Shown here: piece by piece, positions 46,399 to 58,431 of the stretch | How positions within the stretch are numbered: the first letter of the stretch is position 1 | Layout: every line of letters starts with the position of its first letter | Assembly: GCF_029962835.1 (NCBI RefSeq) | Contig: NC_080574.1 | Span: 23,968,001-24,032,000, forward strand | Length of the DNA: 64,000 nt | Reading direction: 5' to 3' | DNA from: Magnolia sinica | Taxonomy: Eukaryota > Streptophyta > Magnoliopsida > Magnoliales > Magnoliaceae | The notes under the pieces: model-generated | Told to the model about the DNA's origin: nothing | The model's database searches: none | What the model saw: the letters and a program-made list of their open reading frames with translations, nothing else | Made by a program: the position numbers and the translations under genes

Positions 46399-46928
46399 GG
46401 GACGCGGATTTCCTGCGAAAGCCTTTCGCAGGAAGTTCCTGCGCTGGGAACTTAGGTGGGGCCCACTGTCATGTTTATGAGAGATCCATCACGTACATCC
46501 GTTTTTTGAGATCATTTTAGGAGCTAAGGCCAAAATCGAGCCGGATCCAATACTCAATATGTCCGTACTAAAGGAAAAAGTGAGTAGGAAAATTTTCACC
46601 GTTGAAATCTCCCTAGGGTCGACAGTGATGTTTGAACGCCATCCATTCCTTTCATAACATCATTACTACTTGGATAAACTGAAAACATAAATATTAGCCT
46701 AATTCAAAACTTTTTTGGCCCCACAAATATTTCAACTGTGGATATTAAATTCTCACTTTTGCAGCCCACTTGAGTATTGGACACGGTTCATTTTTGGCCT
46801 TACATCCTAAAATGATCTCACAAAATGTATGGACGTACTAGATTTCTCAAAAACATCAAGATAGACCCCACATAGGTCCCCAGCGCAGGAACTTCCTGCG
46901 AAAGGCTTTCGCAGGAAATCCGCGTCCC
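46399..46928. mobile_element. Foldback MITE, copy 1 of a tandem pair
   Basis: Ends are gggacgcggatttcctgcga and the inverse ending gaaatccgcgtccc; the terminal inverted repeat is about 47 bp (also gcctttcgcaggaagttcct). Nearly the whole 530 bp folds back: gagatcattttagg and ggccaaaa occur in both arms. Flanked by aaaagaa at 46392-46398 and 46929-46935. The shared flank could be up to 10 bp (aaaagaaggg) if the element starts inside the G-run. Confidence 0.85.
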
Positions 46929-46935
46929 AAAAGAA

Positions 46936-47474
46936 GGGACGCGGATCAGACGCGGATTTCCTGCGAAAGCCTTTCGCAGGAAGTTCCTGCGCTCGAAACC
47001 TGGGTAGGTCCCAACGTGATGTTTTTGAGAAATCCACCCCGTCCATCCGTTTTATGAGATATTTTTAAGATAATAGGCCGAAAATGAACCGTATCCAATA
47101 CTCAAGTGGACCTAAAATGTGAGTATTGAACGTACACAGTTGAAATATTTGTGGGCCATAGAAGTTTTGAAACAAACTAATTTTTTTTTTCCAGCTCATC
47201 CAAGTAGTAATGACGTTATTAACGGTATGGATGTCATGTAAACATCACTTTCTAGCCCAGAAAATTTTTAACGGTAGGAATTTTCCTACCCACCTTTTAC
47301 TCTAGTGCGGCCCACTTGAGTATTGGATCCTTCTCAGCTTTGGTCTCAAGTCCTAAAATGAGATCAGAAAACGGATATACGGGGTGGATTTCTTAAAAAC
47401 ATCACGTTGGGCCCCACCCAGTTTTCCAGCGCAGGAACTTCCTGCGAAAGGCTTTCGAAGGAAATCCGCGTCCC
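46936..47474. mobile_element. Foldback MITE, copy 2 of a tandem pair
   Basis: Same family and orientation-neutral structure as copy 1, separated from it only by aaaagaa. A third aaaagaa follows at 47475-47481. Its left end carries a small duplication (gggacgcggatcagacgcgg). The two copies differ clearly in the interior. Plus- and minus-strand frames in both copies are not genes. Confidence 0.85.
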
Positions 47475-47481
47475 AAAAGAA

Positions 47482-47863
47482 GGGAAGGCGAAGGCCTTCA
47501 TAACCACTTTTGCATCCTTCTCTCCATATTTTCATGTTGCCTCAGAGCTTGAACAGTTGCTGATGCATCTATTTTAAATTTCTCTTGAATTGGGGACAAA
47601 TTTTCGGTGATCCAGACCGTTGATACGACAGGACTCGCCATGGATGGAGCATGCCCAGAAAGTTTTTCAGTTTAGATTGTCATATCCATCCCATAAATGA
47701 ATGTTGTTTTGGACCGTTGCTGTATTTTTTTCGTAAGCATTTATTCTTATGATCCAAGGGTTAGAATCGCTTGATCTAGGATCACCCAGATCGCCCTGTA
47801 CATTGCGTGTACAAACTATCACATCAGGACACATGGGGACTTTTTAAGGACAGGCATCAACGA

Positions 47864-47897
<34 letters not shown>

Positions 47898-49068
47898 TCT
47901 CTTTAATACGATGTGGTTGAAAAAGGAGGACGAATCTGATGTGACTCGTGCGAGTCGAATCCAACTCAGTGGGGCCTGATCTGGTTCAATACAACGAGTC
48001 ACTCCCAGCTTGGGTGAGTCGCGACTCGACTCAAGGATGAACCAGTCGGGCTGAGTCGCCGAGTCTTTTGATCATGCTTGTGGTTGTGGAGGGCCATTCC
48101 CTGTCGGAATGTCACGGACGGTAACTGGTAAGAGATTTGATAGACTAGCAGCTTTGTGGACTTTATCTTGTATTACGTGTGGTTTTCAAGAATCGCTAGT
48201 GGATATGAAAAAAGTTAAAAATAAAAAGCATCAAATATTCAGATTGTTATGATCATCCACTTGTGTGATTTCTTGATGGTGGCTTCTGAGGGGTGCTCTG
48301 AACTGAATGGACGGTCCAGATCGATGATTTAGTTCTTCACATCTCGAATTGCACAAATGCAGCTAGTTGTACGGGAGGAGAAAGTTCCTCCATTTACTTG
48401 TCCAATATTCATGAAAGAGAGGATTAGAGCACTGGTGCGGAACTACAGTTACAGGAGTCTATGGTTGGGTTGAACATTGAGGCCCATGGACCGAGCCCAA
48501 CCCCTGCATTTTACACCCTTATAACTAGTATTCATCTAAGGGCCCAACAACTGGGCCCATCCCACCTCATTCAATATTTGCGGGCTTAGAATTCCGGTGT
48601 CAGTTCCTTAGCTCAGGAGCTGAGCTGGACCAAGGACTCAGGTTCTTATATCTTGGGTCCAGCCCACCCAATTGCCATCCTACGTTGGATTCACCTCACA
48701 CGTGGAACGAGGCACACATATGAGAGCTCAGAGCCTGCTCATCACACATTTAAAAATCGAGGCCTATATGATCATCACATGGGCCACACCTAGATAGAAT
48801 AAATGAACTATTAAGATAAATAGATCAATGGCTCAAATTCAATGCATACGTGTGGAATCTACAAAGTGAGGGTCGTCTGATGAGCCAAGCCAATGTTACG
48901 TGTTGACATGAGGCGACTGCAAATAGCATTTCTTTCTTGAATCTCGATTAATTTAAGACATTTCATGGAGTACCATGCATGCAACATGTCGCCATGATGC
49001 GATTTAGAGATCATGCGCATCATGTATGATGTGACCATGGAACATGGCATGTTATGACTCACGAGCCA
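47482..49068. repeat. Intergenic with (CT)n and a GAGTC-rich patch
   Basis: A (CT)n run is at 47864-47902. A gagtc/gactc patch at 47945-48070 (gggtgagtcgcgactcgact) resembles those at 0.4-1.3 and 4.1-4.6 kb. Otherwise no gene or ordered repeat is seen. Confidence 0.45.
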
Positions 49069-49076
49069 CAGGACAA

Positions 49077-49699
49077 TAGGGCTGAAAGTCGGGCAGATTG
49101 GGTCGGGTTGGTGCTCAACCCTAGCCCAACCCAAGGTTCCTAAAACTCAACCCAACGTGGAGTTGGGAATTGTCCACCTAAGCGAGTTGGTCCGTGGATA
49201 CATGCTAATATTTTCATTATTACATTAGTCTATTATATTTCAATACATGTCTTATTTTTTATATTGATAATTTTATTAATTATATATACTTTATTTTTTT
49301 TTCTAAACAAACAAGCTAAATATTAGACAGCTACTCCTTTAAAAGTCGTGTTGTGTAACATGCAATCTTTTAGAGAGAGAAATCTGGCATATCTTGTTAG
49401 CTTGAGTCATCGGAAATGGTGTGAATCGATGAGACTCGACAGCACTGGAATTTCCTATACCTTTAACACAGATGATCGGCACTCAATTATAATTTACAAG
49501 TAACTTATATATCAATTGGGTTCAGGTTGGGTCGGGCAACCCAAAGCCCGACCCAAGTTTTATCGGGTTGGTGCTTATATAGCCCATGCTCGAATATAGC
49601 CCAAGCTCGAGACCAAACCCAACACATTCTACCCAAGCCCAACCCAACGTCGGATAGGTCACGGGCAGTCAGGGTGAACCTGCCCGACTTTCAGCCCTA
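49077..49699. mobile_element. hAT-type MITE
   Basis: Ends TAGGGCTGAAAGTCGGGCAG and its inverse CTGCCCGACTTTCAGCCCTA (one mismatch by eye). Flanks are caggacaa (49069-49076) and taggacaa (49700-49707), an 8-bp duplication with one change, as expected for hAT elements. 623 bp. The interior holds more inverted words (gggtcgggttggtgct). The minus-strand frame at 48859-49134 crosses its edge and is not a gene. Confidence 0.82.
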
Positions 49700-49742
49700 T
49701 AGGACAACTTATAGTGCCAAATGGTTTCAAAAACCCGATTTC

Positions 49743-49926
49743 GGAGTGCAACTCACCCAGATATTAGAAGTGATGCTGGTCTCTGAGACCTGACTCGTCT
49801 CCTTCCGACAAAGTTGAAATGAAGTCTTCACGCTGGGAGTGCAACTCACCCAGATATTAGAAGTGATGCTGGTCTCTGAGTCCTGACTCGTCTCCTTCCG
49901 ACCAAGTTGAAATGAAGTCTTCACGC
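49743..49926. repeat. 93-bp tandem duplication
   Basis: ggagtgcaactcacccagat, gatgctggtctctgag and gttgaaatgaagtcttcacg occur twice with only two or three differences. The minus-strand frame over it shows the same peptide twice and is not a gene. Confidence 0.92.
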
Positions 49927-50284
49927 ACCACGGAACATGCATGATGCCATGTTGTGATTCAAGTGCTATGTTCTGTGCCAGTGGACCACGCGAGATTCGT
50001 GACTACTGTCGTAGCGGCTAAAAGATCTTAGATCAACAAACCAAGATTGTTTTAACAGAAAAGCAAACACACAAGCTCCAGTTGTGCATGTCACTAGATA
50101 TAGTCATTCTCACTTAGCAACGTGCAATGCTTCAACAGCAAAATGCAACTTGCACCACAAGTGGCATTGCATGTCTTCACCTACAACACCTTTTTTTGAA
50201 AGGTACCTACAACCCATTTTCACCTCAATGCATTTTCAAGGTCAAAATGGGCTGGAAATAAACCTACAACTGTTTGCAAGTGAT

Positions 50285-50790
50285 CATTCCTTTTGTGTGG
50301 TGTTTGTTTGGGTTATCTATTGATGCAGAATCTTAAGAGAGTGACATTCACCACCTTAGCTTCATCCATAACCACTCACACACCAGCTTTTGGGTTGGAT
50401 GGTCCACTAAATCATTTGTGGGTTTGGTGAGATGACGAAAGATGGCATTGCTACATTTAGGAAAGAGATAGGGCCATACAATTATCTGGAAACTATCTAT
50501 ATATGGATTGGCCGGGGATTATCACGCCTTGCATTTGCAATAGGGTCCTTGACAAAAGATGGGAATGTCAAACATGGTACAAATAGGAAATAGGTTACGC
50601 CTTTTCGATCCTCTTGTTTTGTTGTTAAGAAACGGCCCTGTTACCCAATTCCTTTGGGACACCCATCCTTTCCTCATTTATCCAATTTTGAGCGTGTGGA
50701 TGATTTTTGTGTGCATTTCTTTGTCACTTGTGGGAAGTTCCATCATATGATATGTGATAGCTGCCTACCTCATTAGCCAGTAGTTGATGG
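50285..50790. repeat. About 500-bp segment duplicated at 58432, copy 1
   Basis: Shares in order ctattgatgcagaatct, agcttttgggttggatggtc, gagatgacgaaagatgg, tttaggaaagagatagggcc, atttgcaatagggtccttga and atatgatatgtgatagctgc with 58432-58930. No coding is seen. It lies directly outside the left end of the copia element. Confidence 0.8.
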
Positions 50791-52339
50791 TAGTTATTGG
50801 CAATGGGAAAAGTAGAATGTTGACCTATATGGGGAACGTAATAATAAACTAAAATTTAAGAGACGTGTGGAAGGAAGTACAGAAAAAGACACTTAAAATA
50901 GCCATAACGTAGGTTATAGTATTGCTATCTTTAAAGTGATATTCACGGTGATTAAACCAGTTTTCAAGAATGTTATAGTAAATCCCTCTTTAAAATATAA
51001 TAAGCCTCCTCTCCTAAATTGAAAAAATGTGGGCCTCAGCCCGTAAAATAAAAAAATCAAACTCTAAATACACTTTTGCAATGTACACATCTGACTTTTT
51101 TTCTGTTTACAGTTTATCTACTAAATTTTTTGTAACTGTTCAAAACTACGCAAAACAAGAGTAATGGAGAAGAAGAGATTGCTAGATATGGTTGTTTTCC
51201 AAAATGATCCAAAGATAGGTTTTTAAAGACCAATAATGAACACAGTCCCTTTCATAATATTCATTTTCATGACTTCTCCATAGTGATGTCTTTTTATGAT
51301 ATCTCTTCATCAATAGCAATTCTCCACTAGGATTTTGAATACAAAAATTGATTAATTCATCTAGAGTCACAGGATTTACAATTAAAATGTCATCAAGAAT
51401 CATCAAAAGCTATAACATTTATTTATTTTTTTTCAATTTTTATATTTTAAAAATCTATCAAATTTTTAATTCTTTTATTTGAAAGAATTCAACAATATGT
51501 CACTATTTTTAAAAAATAAAGAGATCAAGGTGTGTAAGAAAAATATGTGCATAGGAGATGATGTCTTATAAATTTGAACCTTCACTTAGTGTAGATACAT
51601 CAAAGTTTCATCAAAATTCTTAGTGATTGTAGTGTTGAACTAAATATTTTATATGACATAATAAGATATATCACACACATATTTTATAATACTGTGTTCT
51701 AAAATTGGTAGCACATTAATGACCTTATGCTCAATAATACATTCATGAGTTCATGAAAGTAGTTAAAACTCTCAAATGTTAACAAACGAATCTACTTCCA
51801 CTTCTCGTATATGCAAGTCTTTTTTTTTTTTTAAAGGATGATGCATTTTAAAAAATAAAATAAGGATGATGTATTTTATTGCGGATAAAGGCTAAAGAAA
51901 AAGAAAAAATACATAAATAAGGCAAAAAGTAAAAATAAAAAAATAAAAAATAAAAAAAAGAAAATAAAAACCAAACAAAAAATAAAAATACAACACTCAA
52001 ACCCTAACTCAAAAAACAACTCAAGTTACCTCTCAAAAATAACACTCAAGGTACCCACTTAGAAACAAATAGGGCAACTGATTGAACACTCCATTCAAAG
52101 AGTTGCTCTAATTCCAAAATACCTAACCATTTTTTTCAACTAAATTGACCAAAACATGGTGAGAAGGGTAAGCTTCCATTTACAGGCATATGTGAGTCCT
52201 TATGAAATCCCTATAATAATAGCACCCTTGAAAGGATTATTAAGAGCAAATGTTAATTCTCTTTTTAATCATTACACGCATTCGGCTTATCCATACATCT
52301 AAGAATAGAATAAATAAGAAAACATACAATGTTTCTTCA

Positions 52340-53300
52340 GTCACTTTGTATAAATACTTTGACTAGTAAACTTATTAACTTGGGTTAAATTTTCTTCACC
52401 CGGTGTTTGTAAAATTGTCTCAAGTCTCATTTCTCTTGATGTTCTACTAACAACATTCTTTTCCAGTCCCTTAGTGAATGAGTCTCCTAAATTCTAGATA
52501 GACTACATATACTAAATTGTTATAATGACATCACCAAATAGTAGACGCATAAAATTGTGCCTTAGACTGTTGTATCTAGATTTTTCATTATAAGTCTTAT
52601 TACATGCCTTTGACAATGCCGTTTTGATGTCATAGTAATTAAAGACATGTAGCAAAGGCATTCTTAATAATGATATTTCTAATAATAGGTTCTGTGATCA
52701 TTGTCTCTTTAAAAATTCAAGTTCCATGCTAAAATAAAATATATTTACAAGTCCATTTCTTGGATCTCTAAGAAACAACGGCTCTTCCAAGTGTAAAAAT
52801 TTATCCACTGGTATACTTGAATATATTAGTTTGTGATCGAAATTGCATCATTATACCCTTCAAGCATACTAGGTAATTAGAAAAGTGTAAGCCATAGTCA
52901 ATTATTTTCTTTAACTAAGTATTTAGAAATAGCATTCTAATGATCTAAACTTATATTATTTGTAAACGCACTCAATTTACCTAGTATAAAAGCAATATCA
53001 AATTGATTAAATATTACAACATATATAAGACTAACAATCATATTAAAATACTCTAAGATCCACTATAGTTTCCATTTTTAACTAACTTGATGTTAAAATC
53101 AAAGGGAATATAAACAAGAATTTTATCATAATGATTAAATTTTCTAAATATCTTTTAATATAAAATGTGATTAGAACAGAATTATACAATTCTTGTTTCT
53201 CATTAGTTTGATACCTGGAATCACATTAACTTTTATCATTCATGTTAATACTAAATAATAAGAATTTTTTAATATCATTTATTACTTCTAGACATGTGCC
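52340..53300 (-). pseudogene. Copia C-terminal (RNase H) remnant
   Basis: The minus strand shows scattered collinear words: WKSRCFLRDPRNGL-like sequence, YYDIKTALSKACN, and LGDSFTKGLEKNVVSRTSRE near 52440. These follow the order of the RNase H end of copia polyproteins. Stops are frequent and frames change. It supports the orientation of the element but is no longer a gene. Confidence 0.55.
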
Positions 53301-53399
53301 GAAGATCAATATATCATCTCCAGATAAACATATTTACTCATTGATTTTTTTAAAATTTTGAATACACGTATTTATCAGATTCATTGATTTTTAAAGTCA

Positions 53400-53918
53400 C
53401 ATAAGATAATCACTTTTTTGAATTATTCATATAATTGTTTAGGTGCCTATTAAATTTAAACGATAACTTAATAAATTTAAACACTTTATTTTCCCATTTT
53501 AGAATTATAAAACTGTTCAGTTGCTCCAAATATGCCTCTTCATTAAGGTTACCATTTAGAAAAGTTATATTTACATCCATCTTATGGATTTCTAATATAT
53601 ACATAGATGTTAAAGTAGCTCAAGCTTGAATAGTTGATGTCTTGCCTAATAAAGTATAGGTATCGAAAAAGTCAACACTTTTTCTTTGTATAAATGATTT
53701 AGTTACTAGTCTTGTCGTGGACACTTTTATGGTCACATATAGCCTTAATTTTCTTTAAATATCAATTGACAGCTTATTAGTTTTTATTTTAGGGGTAAAT
53801 CCACTAGTTTTCATATAAATTTTTTACATTATAGAATCCACCTCATCGTTTACAGCTTCTCTACAAAATAAAACATCCTAAGTTCTAAGAACATCATATA
53901 AAGTTAAAGGATCATTAT
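53400..53918 (-). pseudogene. Copia reverse transcriptase fragment
   Basis: From right to left the minus strand reads EAVNDEVDSIM, RLVTKSFIQRKSVDFFDTY and the ORF with EIHKMDVNITFLNGNLNEE. This is the order of copia RT fingers and the first palm motif. The aspartate of the MDV motif is kept; the second catalytic box lies further left and is not readable. Several stops interrupt it. About 155 bp of it is duplicated on the far side of the solo LTR. Confidence 0.85.
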
Positions 53919-54690
53919 CTATTTGTTGCACAGCACGCCAACAACGCTAGTGAACCGAGATCCAATCTCCGGTCTGACCCACAAATGATAAACAGAAAGA
54001 AATATAATCTAGAAGAAGAATCAAAGCATTTCAAACAAACCACAAGACAGAATATAAGTGAAAAAACTCCAAACAAGAGTAAAAAACCACAAGTGTAAGC
54101 TTTCACTATGAAGAAAACGAGATTACAAGCAATATACTAACTTTTTTCCTTAGATGTATAAAGAAAACCTTTTGCATACACCTTAGAATAACTCTCATAA
54201 CCCTAGGGACCTCTATTTATAGTTTAGGTAACTTCTCTTTCGCATCTTTACGAAAACTGCATCAAAATTACGCAGTCCGTGCAAAATTCGGAAACGAATC
54301 TGCGTAACTTTTACTGGTCGAGCAGGCTGCTCGATTGGTCGAGTGGACCCTCGATTGGTCGAGTAAGGGCCTCGACCAGTCGAGCACCACGGACCCAAAA
54401 AATCATAACTCGCTGGACTTTGAGTTTAGCTAGCCCTTGACTGGTTGAGTGAGTCACATGACCGGTCGAGCAAGGCACTCGACCAATCAAATAGCCCTAT
54501 CCAGATGTGACTCCGCATCTCAACACTATTAACAGCTTATTGGTTTTGATTTTGGGAGATAAATCCACTACTTTTAATGTCTCATTTGGCATTATAGAAT
54601 CCATCTAATCTCTCACAACTTTTTTCTTTAAAAAAAACACATTGGGATCTAAAAACATCATCTAAAGTTAGAGAGTCATTCTTTATATAA
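53767..54690. repeat. 155-bp duplication of copia RT sequence around a solo LTR
   Basis: 53767-53918 (acagcttattagtttttatt, aaatccactag, tatagaatccacct, aacatcatataaagttaa) recurs at 54531-54690 with changes. Removing the solo LTR leaves the two copies head to tail, so the tandem duplication predates that insertion. Confidence 0.7.
53924..54525 (-). mobile_element. Solo LTR of another (copia-type?) family
   Basis: 602 bp from TGTTGCACAGC to CATCTCAACA with a perfect 5-bp duplication CTATT at 53919-53923 and 54526-54530. It contains a cluster of tcga dyads (tggtcgagcaggctgctcga, ctcgaccagtcgagc, accggtcgagcaaggc). Orientation is not certain: the reverse complement also starts TGTTGAGATGCGG and ends TGCAACA. 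No internal sequence is attached. Confidence 0.88.
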
Positions 54691-55059
54691 CATGCTAACA
54701 TGTTTTTTCCTGATATTTTTTTTTCTCATTTTATTAGTAAAATACAGAAGTTGGATCTTGAGGATGTGCATGTCATGATCTTGTTAGTCGTTTTAAATTT
54801 TATGTCCTTTTTATTTAAATAATCTAAACACTATTACTGGTATTAGAATTTTGAGGTCTTAACTCATTTCTAGTTATAAAAAAATTTGAATTCTCAAAAA
54901 ACTCGAATCCCTTGATTCTATTATTGTATTTATCGAGATAACATTTTTAGATTATGTAAGTAGAAATTTATAAACCTTATTGTTTCGTGCATATTCTAAA
55001 TGCACTAAAGATATCCTAATCATATTTTGGATCTTTTAGGATTAATAAGTCTAACTAAG

Positions 55060-55509
55060 TGACGCAGGGATGCATGTGATGAGGTCGATCACCGTCTTCC
55101 TCAAGGATAACTACTTCGAATCCATGAAGCTTCTCTGAACTCCTCACAGAGACTTCTCAAATCCACGAGAAAAAAATAAGAAAATAAAAATAATAAATTA
55201 ATTAATAGATTGAAATAAATGAGTCTACAACCCTTTAAATAGGGATACTAGGCCTTGGAAGAAGTTTCGGAATTAAACTATAAGTAAAACTCCTTAAAAT
55301 TCATAACTTACTATAAATAGTAAATTTTCTATTTGTAATAAGTGTATAACTAAAACTCCTTAAAATTCATAACTTACTATAAATAGTAAATTTTCTATTT
55401 ATAGTAAGTGTACTCTGTGGCTTAACCACGTTATATTCTCCTAATTTTTCTAAAAACCTTTAATGTTGGACACGACTCATAAAGCCTAACGAATGAAGAG
55501 TTACAATCT
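55060..55509 (-). mobile_element. Truncated LTR of the chromovirus-like family
   Basis: Starts TGACGCAGGGATGCATG as in the other copies and matches until gaatgaagagttacaatc near 55509, so about 200 bp of the end are missing. A 65-bp internal duplication repeats cataacttactataaatagt and neighbouring sequence. It is inserted in the copia element. Confidence 0.8.
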
Positions 55510-55864
55510 AATCTCCTCATCTTATTATTATACCGCTTATTCTCATTCCACTTTAAGAAAAGATTTTTTTGGTTATTTATATTGCACATATATATTACAC
55601 TAATTATTATTAGATAGGTTTTGTGCACTTATGAATTAGATTAAAATTAGATATGTAATACATACTACGATAACTAATATGTCAGTCTAGCATGCCAAAC
55701 ACCACATGAATCAAGCATATAAATAGGAAAAAAAATTAATTATGTTTAGCTTGAAGATTTTATTGGATACATAACCCTTCTCCATGCATACCTCATTTTT
55801 ACACAGAATCAACTTATCGAATTTAAAGAAATGTTTGAAGTCAAACTTAATCAGTAGAGTAGTA

Positions 55865-56020
55865 CACCCTGATCCATAGCCCAAGTGGTAGACTGAGTGA
55901 AGATACCTTGTTTCAACACTGAGGTCGTGGTATCGATTCCCTAGTAGGGGTGGCTAATGTGTACTAACACTAGGGTGTGTACTAACAAGCTAACCCAAAA
56001 TAATAATAATAATAATAATA
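55865..56020 (+). mobile_element. tRNA-derived SINE with 16-bp target duplication
   Basis: A 156-bp element begins caccctgatcc. An A-box-like tagcccaagtggtagactg follows at about 55877. A B-box-like ggtatcgattcc lies at 55930-55941, and the element ends in an (AAT)n tail (55999-56020). The flanks aatcagtagagtagta (55849-55864) and aatcaatagagtagta (56021-56036) match at 15 of 16 positions. The pol III boxes point to a tRNA origin and transcription by RNA polymerase III. It sits in the copia gag region. A relative is split by LINE A near 10.3-12.9 kb. Confidence 0.88.
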
Positions 56021-57440
56021 AATCAATAGAGTAGTAGAATTTTGTGCACTTAAGACTCTTCTTGGAACTATTATTTTTGAACTCTTTATTATTGTATTTG
56101 AACCAATCATCCTTTTTGAAAGATAACTTATATGATTTTCGATTCACGCAATTTTTTATTGAGTTAGTCTTAGTTAGAATCTCCTATTGTTCTTACTTTT
56201 TATCATAAATCATAAATCCCTCTTCAAAGAAACATTAAGAGATTTTTTTAAAATATTTTTTCCTTTTTTTATTTGAGAGATTTTCTATTATCATTCCATC
56301 TGTAAGGTAGTTTGATTATAATAGTGGATACTTGAAAGGATTCGTTAAGATTTGTGTCATTGGTCTTGATTTGTTGGATGATGATCTGTAACTTATGAAG
56401 TTGATTGAGAATAAGCTTTTTTATCCAATATCTGAATTCTATGAACCCGACTTATAAAGAATTTTTTTGTTGCCTCCATTCTTCGATATATACTTAGCCG
56501 GTAGGGTCTACCACAATTCCTTAACAATCTTCTTTTAGCGGTAGATGGTATATAACGAGTTGAAAATTAGTACGATGAAGAATCAGGCCTTGCATAGATG
56601 GTCATTACACTCATAGTCTTATCATTTTTGAACTTGTTCTAACGTATCATTGTTGGAATTCAGTGTAGAAAGATCTTCAGTAAGCACATGGTTCAACCTT
56701 TAGCGATGTAAGGAATAAATATATCCTCAATAAACCATCAAAGAAAATTTGTGTCATCGAACAATGTTATTCGATTGAAGTTAGGATAGCCCAAAGAAGA
56801 GGCCATAAATACCGCCTTAAATTTTAAATATAATAAGTGTATGAAAGCAGAGAAAAAAAAAAAAACATATCTAAAGATAGGCTTAAGACGCGTTATAGTT
56901 TCGCTATCTTTAAGGCGATTTTCACACCTTATTGTTGGTTAAACCATTTTGAAATAGGGTTACAGCAAATTCACCTTCAGAATACATTAATCCTCATCTA
57001 TTAAACTGGAGAAATGTCAATTTAACTTACAAATTAGAAAAATTACACCCTGAACACACTTTTGTAGCATACACCAAACTTCTTTATTTTTGTAATTTAC
57101 CCCCAATTTCTTTTTTGTTTGTACTTTACCTCCTGAAATTTCTTTAACTTTTCAAAACTACTCAAAACAAGAGTTATGGATATGGAAAGAAAATATTACT
57201 AGAGATAGTTATTTTTTGAAATGATAAAAATATGATTTTGATAGACTAACAATGAACAAGATCCTCTTTCATGTCTTTTCATGGCTTCTTTATGGTAGTA
57301 TTTTTCCATAATATCTCTTCATCAATGGCAACTCTTTACTAAGATTTTAAATTCAAAAATCAAATCATTACTAAGAGTCACCATGATTCATGATAATAAT
57401 AAAAAGTCCCAAAGGATCACCAAAAGCTACGTCTTTTAAT

Positions 57441-57787
57441 TTTTTCCAATTTTTATGCTTGAAAAATACAACATTTTTTGAGCTTTTTCCTCTCTCTTTT
57501 TTTTTTATTTTATTTTTCTGAAAAACCCAACACAAACAATGATCTTTTTACAACCCATGCACACATTTGCTTGAGTGAATGCAAGATGCACATGACATGG
57601 TTCAATTAACTGGTTTCACCACCCAATGGCTAGGACTTGCACCCACGTCCAACTATAAAATAGTACTGATATTCAAGGGAAAGGGAACCGTTAATCTATT
57701 CAAATTCTACCAAGATGTTGGGTCTACGATAAAAGAAAGATGGAGTCATTTTAGGACATAGTTTGTTGAGGAGCAAACTTCTCCATT

Positions 57788-57830
<43 letters not shown>

Positions 57831-58431
57831 AGATATAGTAGTAATTGCTTGGGATGCATTAGTGAACTACTCATGTAAAGGTGTTGCAATCTCTCTCTCT
57901 CTCAAGATATATAGTAGTAATTGCTTGGGATGCATTAGTGAACTACTCATGTAAAGGTACTTCAACTAGATGGGCACACGTATAAATATGGTACACGTGA
58001 GATTACTGACCACTCGGTGAGTGGGCTTACTTAATTTTTAGGCCTGTGGATCTTAAGAGTGGGTTATATCTATGAATTGGCCCAGATCTTAAATAAGTTA
58101 ACCCTCCTTTCTAGTAGTTATTAGACCCCACTTAGGTAATCCTAGCTGAAATAGTCTTTCTCAACTTCTAAAATTTATAAAAATGAAGAGATGCTCAACA
58201 ACATACACAATGGATTATGTTTGCACCATCACACTAATGCCATCAATCGATACCTCCATATGGCAATCCCTTGATCCTCGGTGCCACCTAAGCGAGTGTG
58301 CATTGAATATCTTCATCATGAAGACCCAATAAAGGCATGCCACTTGCAAAAAATAGTGCCCTACTTTGCACTTATTTCCAAAGAGACCTGATCCAATACA
58401 AAGCTTTGTACATTAAGCTTAATGTGCAACA
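57441..58431. repeat. (CT)n run and a 76-bp-spaced tandem duplication
   Basis: A (CT)n run at 57789-57827 is followed by tatagtagtaattgcttggg and atgcattagtgaactactca (57830-57886), repeated at 57908-57960 behind a second CT run. Frames over it are artefacts. The remainder has no recognised gene. Confidence 0.8.

Larger units (their letters stand above)
50850..57440 (-). mobile_element. Old Ty1/copia element, minus strand
   Basis: Diverged direct repeats at about 50850-51440 and 56840-57440 share tatagt..tgctatctttaa, aaacaagagt.atgga, tatctcttcatcaat and ccaatttttat. They are the probable LTRs; the right one would be the 5' LTR. Between them the minus strand has remnants of gag, integrase, RT (53410-53918) and a C-terminal region (52340-53300). 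It is heavily decayed with many stops. Later insertions are a solo copia LTR (53924), a chromovirus-family LTR piece (55060) and a SINE (55865). Exact ends and target duplication were not found. Confidence 0.7.

Noticed and set aside
55870..55955. Possible tRNA gene
   Set aside because: A- and B-box words are present but no cloverleaf with acceptor stem could be formed. The AAT tail and 16-bp duplication show a SINE.
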